In this document: piece by piece, positions 58,908-64,000 of the stretch
How positions within the stretch are numbered: position 1 is the stretch's first letter
Layout: the number at the start of each line of letters is the position of its first letter
Source of the DNA: Modestobacter sp. VKM Ac-2984
GTDB lineage: Bacteria > Actinomycetota > Actinomycetes > Mycobacteriales > Geodermatophilaceae
DNA: 64,000 bases
Assembly (NCBI RefSeq): GCF_026967985.1
Contig: NZ_JAPVBJ010000012.1
Span: 62,001-126,000 of the forward strand
Direction: 5' to 3'
Made by a program: the position numbers and the translations under genes
Notes under the pieces: model-generated
What the model saw: the letters and a program-made list of their open reading frames with translations, nothing else
Told to the model about the DNA's origin: nothing
Database searches by the model: none

Positions 58908-60130
58908 CCGCAGTGCACGTCGACGAGCAGTTGCTGGACACCTACGTCACCGAGCTGGGCGCCCTCGGCGAGACCCCCGACGGCATGTACCGGTTCATGT
59001 ACGACGAGGCGTGGCAGCGGGCCCGGGACGCCCTGCTGCGGTGGATCGACGAGGCCGGCCTGGAGGGCCGGGTCGACGCGGTGGGCAACGTCTTCGGGCG
59101 GTTGCCGGGCTCCGGCGACGGCGTCGTCCTCACCGGTTCGCACGTCGACACGGTGCCCTCCGGCGGCAAGTACGACGGTGCGCTCGGCGTCGTCGGTGGG
59201 CTGGCGGCGCTGGCCGCGCTGCGCGCCCAGCACGGCGCCCCGCGCACGACCTGCGAGGTCGTCGCGCTGTGCGAGGAGGAGAGCAGCCGCTTCCCGGCCA
59301 ACTTCTTCGGCACCCGCGGGATGCTCGGCCTGATCGCCCCGGACGAGCCCGACCGGCTCCGCGACCGGGACGGCGTGCTGCTCGCCGACGCCATGCGGCA
59401 GGCCGGCCTGGACCCGGCGGCGGTGGCGGACGCGGAACGACACGACCTCCGCGCCTTCCTGGAGCTGCACATCGAGCAGGGCCGGGTGCTGGCCGACGAA
59501 GGCGTCGACGTGGGGCTGGTGGAGGTCATCCCGGGCATCGCCTGGGAGACGGTCACCGTCCACGGCCGGCAGGACCACGCCGGCGCGACGCCGATGGACC
59601 TGCGCCGCGACGCCCTGCAGGCGGCGGCCCAGATGGCGCGGGAGATCACCACCGCGGTCGAGCAGGAGGGCCGGCCGGCCGTGGTCACCACCGGGCGCTG
59701 GACGGTCGAACCCGGGCAGCCGAGCATCGTGCCGGGGCTGGCCCGGTTCTCCGTCGACCTCCGGCACCCCGACCTCGGGGTCCGGGACCGGCTGCTGGAC
59801 ACGGTGCACCGGATCTGCACGGCCGTCGCCGAGCGGCACGGGGTCGAGGTGGACGTCGTCCGGGACAAGGACGAGGAGCCGGCGACGATGGACGCCGACC
59901 TGTTGGAGGTGCTCCGCGGCTCGGCCGAGGAGTGCGGGGCCAGCTGGCGGCGGATGCCGAGCGGCGCCGGTCACGACAGCCAGCTGCTGGCCTCCCGGGT
60001 GCCGACCGCGATGGTCTTCGTGCCCAGCGTCGAGGGCCGCTCGCACACCCCGGCGGAGTACACCTCACCCGCCGACTGCGCCCGCGGCGCCTCCGTCCTG
60101 GCCACCGCCCTCCACCGACTCGCTTACTGA
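58904..60130 (+). CDS. M20-family Zn-hydrolase (allantoate/carbamoylase type)
   Basis: A 408-residue M20 hydrolase of the N-carbamoyl-L-amino acid hydrolase/allantoate amidohydrolase group. SHVDTVPSGGKYDG (His80, Asp91), EEESSRF (about 124-130), ELHIEQG and the C-terminal SGAGHDSQ match it. It removes carbamoyl or ureide groups. The ATG overlaps the upstream stop (ATGA), so three enzymes are coupled: dehydratase, amidohydrolase, ureide-type hydrolase. No allantoin genes are seen. The natural substrate could be a carbamoyl or acyl amino acid, by inference. Confidence 0.87.
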   Translation: MTAVHVDEQLLDTYVTELGALGETPDGMYRFMYDEAWQRARDALLRWIDEAGLEGRVDAVGNVFGRLPGSGDGVVLTGSHVDTVPSGGKYDGALGVVGGLAALAALRAQHGAPRTTCEVVALCEEESSRFPANFFGTRGMLGLIAPDEPDRLRDRDGVLLADAMRQAGLDPAAVADAERHDLRAFLELHIEQGRVLADEGVDVGLVEVIPGIAWETVTVHGRQDHAGATPMDLRRDALQAAAQMAREITTAVEQEGRPAVVTTGRWTVEPGQPSIVPGLARFSVDLRHPDLGVRDRLLDTVHRICTAVAERHGVEVDVVRDKDEEPATMDADLLEVLRGSAEECGASWRRMPSGAGHDSQLLASRVPTAMVFVPSVEGRSHTPAEYTSPADCARGASVLATALHRLAY

Positions 60131-60164
60131 GGCTCCCGGCCGGCCGCCTGTCGATGTCACCAGC

Positions 60165-60227
60165 GGCCCTCCTGCAGGGGCCCGCCGCGAGCCTGCGAGT
60201 GGTGGGGGGCAGGAGGGTCCTTCTTCA
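60165..60227 (-). repeat. Palindromic 3'-end repeat, copy C
   Basis: Outer stem CCCTCCTGC (60167-60175) pairs with GCAGGAGGG (60209-60217), differing from copies A and B in both arms together. On the minus strand it begins TGAAGAAGGACCC, where TGA is the stop of the amidohydrolase gene. It separates two convergent operons. Confidence 0.85.
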
Positions 60228-61457
60228 GGCGGTGGGGACGGCGGGGCCGGTGCCGGCGAGCTCGTCGCGGTGGACGACGCCGTCCTTGACGACCAGGACC
60301 ACCTGACCGGTCGCGGCGATGTCGGCGACCGGGTCACCGTCGACCACGATCAGGTCGGCCAGCTTGCCGACCTCCAGAGTGCCGAGCTCGTGCGCCAGCC
60401 CGAGGTTCTCGGCGGCCCCGCGGGTGGCGGCGACGATCGTCTGCATCGACGTCAGGCCGTGCTGCACCATCAGCGCGAGCTCGCGGGCGAGGTCGCCGTG
60501 CGGGTTGAACGGCGTGCCGGCGTCGGTGCCGGCGGCGATCTTCATCCCGGAGGCGACCGCAGCGGCGAAGCTCTCCCGCTGCTTGGCCGCCTCACGCTCG
60601 GCCTTGTCGACCACCCACTCGGGGATGCCGGCGGCCATGCCGTTCCGGATGATCCCGTCGACGGCGAGGATCGTCGGTACCAGGAAGGTGCCCTGCGCGA
60701 CGGCGATGTCCAGCAGCTCGTCGTCGAGGTAGAAGCCGTGCTCGATGGAGTCGATGCCGGAGATCAGCGCGTTGTGGATGCCGGACCGGCCGATGGCGTG
60801 GGTGGTGACCCGGCGGCCGGAGTTGTGCGCTTCCTGGGCGACGACCGCCAGTTCCTCGGGCAGCAGCGCGGTCTGCGTCGGGGAGACGCCGGGGGTGAGC
60901 ACCCCGCCGGTGGCCATCACCTTGATCACCGCAGCGCCGGCCTTGATCTCCGCACGGGTGGCCTTGCGCACCTCGTCGGGGCCGTCGGCCTCCCGGCCGA
61001 TGAAGTGCCCGTGCCCGCCGGTCATGGTGATCACCCGGCCGGCCGCCTGCACCCGCGGCCCCGGCACCAGGCCGCGGTCGATCGCCTTGGCCAGCTCGAC
61101 CACCACGTCGTCGGCGGCCCCGCAGTCGCGCACCGTGGTGACGCCGGACATCAGCGTCTCCACCGCCCCGGCGGCCGCGCGCAGGGTGGCCAGCGGCACC
61201 GTGTCGCCGGCGGTCTGGGCCATCAGGTCCGGTGCGCCGTCGGCGGTGAGGTGCACGTGGCAGTTGATCAGCCCGGGCAGCACCGTGCGCCCGCCGCCGT
61301 CCACCACGTTCTGCGGGGCGGTGCTCGGCGCGTCGGCGACGGGGCCGATCCAGGCGATCCGGCGGCCCTCGACCACCAGCGCCTGCCCGGGGACGGGGGC
61401 GGAGCCGGTGCCGTCGACGACGGTGACGTTGCGGAGCAGGAAGCTGGCGGGGGTCAT
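60225..61457 (-). CDS. Amidohydrolase-superfamily protein, paralogue 2
   Basis: A 410-residue metal hydrolase of the same group as the 57714 product. INCHVHL (His67, His69), AAVIKVMATGG (Lys179), TTHAIG, SIEHGFYLDD and AGTDAGTPFNPHGD give the metal site. It is the last gene of a minus operon after two permease genes and a dehydratase, with 41 bases before it. In context it may cleave a dipeptide or N-acyl amino acid taken up by the ABC system. The stop codon lies in repeat copy C. Confidence 0.88.
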   Translation of the reverse strand: MTPASFLLRNVTVVDGTGSAPVPGQALVVEGRRIAWIGPVADAPSTAPQNVVDGGGRTVLPGLINCHVHLTADGAPDLMAQTAGDTVPLATLRAAAGAVETLMSGVTTVRDCGAADDVVVELAKAIDRGLVPGPRVQAAGRVITMTGGHGHFIGREADGPDEVRKATRAEIKAGAAVIKVMATGGVLTPGVSPTQTALLPEELAVVAQEAHNSGRRVTTHAIGRSGIHNALISGIDSIEHGFYLDDELLDIAVAQGTFLVPTILAVDGIIRNGMAAGIPEWVVDKAEREAAKQRESFAAAVASGMKIAAGTDAGTPFNPHGDLARELALMVQHGLTSMQTIVAATRGAAENLGLAHELGTLEVGKLADLIVVDGDPVADIAATGQVVLVVKDGVVHRDELAGTGPAVPTA

Positions 61458-61498
61458 GTGATGCCTTCCGGTCAGGTGGTCGTGCGCCCGAACAGGGC

Positions 61499-62464
61499 TC
61501 AGCCGGTCAGGCGACCGAACAGGCCGAGGTCGACGTTGCCGCCGCTGGCGATGGAGACGACCCGGGTGCCGGCGGGCAGGTCCAGCACCCCGGTCATCAG
61601 CGCCGCCAGCGGGGCGGCGGCCGAGGGCTCCAGCAGCAGCTTGGTGCGGGAGATCGCCAGCGGCAGCGCCCGCAGGATGTCCTCGTCGCTCACCGTCACC
61701 ACCCGCTCGACGAAGGCCTGCACGTGGTCGACGGTGACCTGGCCGCTCATCGGCGCGGCCAGGCCGTCGGCGATGCTGCGCGCGCCGGGGTGCCGCACCG
61801 GCCCGCCGGCGGCCAGGCTGCGGGTCATCACGTCGGCGGTCTCCGGCTCCACGCCGATCACCCGGACCCCCGGCGCCAACCGGGCCAGCGCCGCGGCGAC
61901 CCCGGAGATCAGCCCGCCCCCGCCGACCGGCACCAGCACCACCTCGACGTCCGGCACGTCCTCGGCGATCTCCAGCCCGACGGTGCCGGTGCCGGCGACG
62001 ACCGCGGGGTCGTCGAACGGGTGCACCGGCACCCGGCCGGTCTCGGCGACGGTGGCGGTGTAGACGTCCAGCAGGTCGCCGTCGGTGAGGACGACGTCGG
62101 CCCCGTACGCCCGGCAGGCGGCGATCTTCGCCGGCACCGCGGTCGTCGGCATGACCACCGTGCCCGGCACCCCGACGCTGGCGGCCGCGTAGGCGACGGC
62201 GGCCCCGGCGTTGCCGGCGGACAGCGTGATCACGCCGCGGGCACGCTGGTCGGGCGGGAGGGACAGCACCTTGTTCAGCGCGCCACGGGCCTTGAAGCTG
62301 CCGGTCCGCTGGAAGAGCTCGGCCTTGAGGTCCAGCCGCACCCCCCACAGCTCCCCGAGGCTGGTGGAGCGGAGCACCGGGGTGCGGTGCACCCGGTCGG
62401 TGAGCCGCGCCGCCGCGGCCCGGACGTCGTCCAGGGTCACCAGTGCCGGGTCGGTCGTCTGCAT
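61499..62464 (-). CDS. PLP-dependent threonine/serine dehydratase
   Basis: A 321-residue fold-type II enzyme. Lys58 in TGSFKARGAL binds PLP; SAGNAG and GGGGLISG are the usual loops. No ACT domain, so it resembles catabolic threonine dehydratase. The ATG at 62464 lies eight bases after the permease stop, and the start is close to an in-frame upstream ATG. It is followed by the amidohydrolase after 41 bases. Paralogous to the 56762 product, in a mirror operon. Confidence 0.92.
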   Translation of the reverse strand: MQTTDPALVTLDDVRAAAARLTDRVHRTPVLRSTSLGELWGVRLDLKAELFQRTGSFKARGALNKVLSLPPDQRARGVITLSAGNAGAAVAYAAASVGVPGTVVMPTTAVPAKIAACRAYGADVVLTDGDLLDVYTATVAETGRVPVHPFDDPAVVAGTGTVGLEIAEDVPDVEVVLVPVGGGGLISGVAAALARLAPGVRVIGVEPETADVMTRSLAAGGPVRHPGARSIADGLAAPMSGQVTVDHVQAFVERVVTVSDEDILRALPLAISRTKLLLEPSAAAPLAALMTGVLDLPAGTRVVSIASGGNVDLGLFGRLTG

Positions 62465-62472
62465 GCCAGCGA

Positions 62473-63318
62473 TCATCCAGCCGGCCCGTCGACGGTCCGC
62501 ATCCGCGGGTCCAGGGCGTCGCGCAGGCCGTCGCCGAGCAGGTTGAAGGCGAGGATGGCCAGGAAGATCGCGATCCCGGGGAACGTGGTGAGGTGCGGGG
62601 CGCTGAAGATGAACTGGCGCCCCTCCCCCAGCATCGTGCCCCACTCGGCGGTGGGTGACTGCACGCCCAGGCCGAGGAAGCCCAGACCGGCGGCGAGCAG
62701 GATGCTCACCCCGATGCTCAGCGTGCCGTGCACCAGGACCGGGGTCAGCGAGTTGCGGAACACGTGCCGGGTGATGATCCGCAGGTTGCTGGCGCCCAGC
62801 GCCCGCGCCGCCTCGACGTAGGGCTCCTCGCGCAGGCTGAGCACCGAGGAGCGCACCAGCCGGATGATCACCGGGATGACGCTGATCCCGACCGCGATGA
62901 TCACGTTCTGCAGGCTGACGCCGAGGACGGCGACCAGCGTGAGCGCCAGCAGGATGGAGGTGAAGGCGAACATCATGTCGGCGAACCGGGAGATGGCCAG
63001 GTCGGCCCAGCCGCCGTAGTAGCCGGCGATCATCCCCAGCGGCACGCCGATGACCAGGCCGATCGAGACCGCCAGGACGCCGATGAGCAGCGAGATGCGG
63101 GCGCCGAACATCAGCCGGGTGGCGATGTCCCGGCCCAGCTGGTCGGTGCCCAGCCAGTGCGAGGCCGACGGCCCTTCGATCGCCTCCGCGAGGTTCTGGG
63201 CGTTCGGGTCGTACGGCGAGATCAGCGGGGCGAAGATCGCCAGCACGACGAACGTGACGATGATGCCCAGGCCGATCATCGCCGGCGTGTGGTGCCGGAA
63301 CCGGCCCCATGCCCTCAT
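62473..63318 (-). CDS. DppC-type peptide ABC transporter permease
   Basis: A 281-residue permease with an N-terminal anchor helix (about 13-33) and five core helices. LGTDQLGRDIATRLMFGARISL is the DppC/OppC signature, and EAARALGASNLRIITRHVFRNS the EAA loop that docks the ATPase. It imports peptides, nickel or related solutes with the 63335 subunit. The start is fixed by GGAGGGG before the ATG at 63318. It is eight bases before the dehydratase, so peptide uptake and breakdown genes are cotranscribed. The ATPase and binding protein are outside the window. Confidence 0.93.
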   Translation of the reverse strand: MRAWGRFRHHTPAMIGLGIIVTFVVLAIFAPLISPYDPNAQNLAEAIEGPSASHWLGTDQLGRDIATRLMFGARISLLIGVLAVSIGLVIGVPLGMIAGYYGGWADLAISRFADMMFAFTSILLALTLVAVLGVSLQNVIIAVGISVIPVIIRLVRSSVLSLREEPYVEAARALGASNLRIITRHVFRNSLTPVLVHGTLSIGVSILLAAGLGFLGLGVQSPTAEWGTMLGEGRQFIFSAPHLTTFPGIAIFLAILAFNLLGDGLRDALDPRMRTVDGPAG

Positions 63319-63334
63319 CGGATCCCCTCCATGA

Positions 63335-64000
63335 TCAGTACCGGATCCGCGGGTCGACGACGACGTAGAGCACGTCGACGATCACGTTGAGCAGGATGAA
63401 CGCCGCCGCGTAGACCAGGACGATCCCCTGGACGACGGCGAAGTCACGGGCGCCGATCGAGTCGACCAGCAGCCGTCCGATGCCCGGCCAGCCGAACACC
63501 GTCTCGGTCAGCACCGCACCCCCGAGCAGGGCGCCGAACTGCAGGCTGATCACCGTCAGGATCGGGATGAACGCGTTGCGCAGCCCGTGCCGCATGATCA
63601 CCGTGATCGGCGGTGCGCCCTTGGCCTCGGCGGTGCGGACGTAGTCCTGACCGAGGACCTCGAGCATGCTGGCCCGGGTCATCCGGGAGATCAGCGCGGT
63701 GGAGAACGCCGCCAGCGTCACCGCCGGCAGCACGATGCTCAGCGGCTCCCCGCTGCCCGCGGCCGGCAGCCAGCCCAGGGTGACGGCGAACAACAGGATC
63801 AGCAGCAGGCCCAGCCAGTAGACCGGCATGGACACGCCCATCATCGCCACGCTGGAGATCACGTGGTCGACCATGGAGTTGCGGCGGACGGCGGCGATCA
63901 CGCCGGCGGTGACCCCGGCGATGGTGCCGATGATCGTGGCCACGATCGCCAGGAGCAGCGTCGCCGGCAGCCGGACGCCGATCTCGCTCGCCACCGGTGC
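63335..64000 (-). CDS. DppB-type peptide ABC transporter permease (5' partial)
   Basis: At least 219 residues of the partner permease, cut by the window end, so the N-terminus is missing. Core helices and the EAA loop (YVRTAEAKGAPPITVIMRHGLRN) and the C-terminal FGWPGIGRLLVDSI and VVDPRIRY match DppB/OppB. It is followed by the DppC-type gene after 16 bases. Binding protein and ATPase genes should lie beyond 64 kb on the upstream side. Confidence 0.93.
   Translation of the reverse strand, partial: APVASEIGVRLPATLLLAIVATIIGTIAGVTAGVIAAVRRNSMVDHVISSVAMMGVSMPVYWLGLLLILLFAVTLGWLPAAGSGEPLSIVLPAVTLAAFSTALISRMTRASMLEVLGQDYVRTAEAKGAPPITVIMRHGLRNAFIPILTVISLQFGALLGGAVLTETVFGWPGIGRLLVDSIGARDFAVVQGIVLVYAAAFILLNVIVDVLYVVVDPRIRY

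Noticed and set aside
1-64000. tRNA, rRNA, CRISPR, prophage or complete insertion sequence
   Set aside because: No T-loop/acceptor pairing, no repeat-spacer pattern, no integrase, transposase or phage structural gene was found by reading both strands.

Overview
The window is very GC-rich chromosomal DNA (most third codon positions are G or C, GTG starts are frequent) from an actinobacterium. Mycothiol-type enzymes, an F420-type LLM oxidoreductase, a fused CydDC, a GAF-ANTAR regulator, IdeR/DmdR-like iron boxes and leaderless promoters all fit. The gene set and a recurrent palindromic repeat suggest Geodermatophilaceae (Blastococcus, Geodermatophilus or Modestobacter), but this is inference. 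No tRNA, rRNA, CRISPR array, prophage or complete insertion sequence was seen.

Layout. 1-5.5 kb: 5'-truncated cydDC, a GAF-ANTAR regulator and small genes, with a divergent pair of leaderless promoters at 5.2 kb. 5.5-9.2 kb: a minimal ethanolamine operon (permease, eutB, eutC) without microcompartment genes. 9.3-14.2 kb: an MFS transporter, a membrane protein, small genes and an iron-box-controlled siderophore-interacting protein. 14.2-18.2 kb: a vsr endonuclease pseudogene interrupted by the palindromic repeat, overlapping a large RecB-like nuclease/helicase. 18.3-25.5 kb: polyhydroxyalkanoate locus (phaC-phaZ, divergent LacI regulator), an iron-box-controlled siderophore-binding lipoprotein, a thiolase and a short-chain dehydrogenase. 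25.7-28.3 kb: a TPP riboswitch directly in front of a zinc-type dehydrogenase and an MFS transporter. 28.3-36.7 kb: a K+ channel, a mycothiol-dependent-type enzyme, a UBP-type zinc finger, a LarA homologue, a thioesterase, a phosphotriesterase-like hydrolase, a TetR regulator and a stress-type PRC-barrel/DUF2382 gene. 37.1-43.2 kb: a 2,034-residue transglutaminase-like/DUF4011/SF1 helicase/Vsr-like/DUF3320 protein, a candidate defence or repair enzyme. 43.3-56.6 kb: an HD protein, a MarR relic, an unusual voltage-sensor-like protein, twin GT51 glycosyltransferases around NUDIX and RtcB, a membrane phosphoesterase and secreted proteins. 56.7-64 kb: two convergent catabolic operons with paralogous PLP dehydratases and amidohydrolases, one carrying a Zn hydrolase and the other a peptide-type ABC permease pair.

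The most notable observations are these. (1) A palindromic repeat occurs in three full copies with compensatory stem changes; each copy carries the stop codon of a reading frame at its edge, one lies in vsr, and a fourth edge fragment is present. (2) A TPP riboswitch controls a dehydrogenase and a transporter not normally tied to thiamin. (3) The large helicase has an altered nuclease-like site. (4) The convergent operons look like a duplicated amino-acid or peptide catabolic module.
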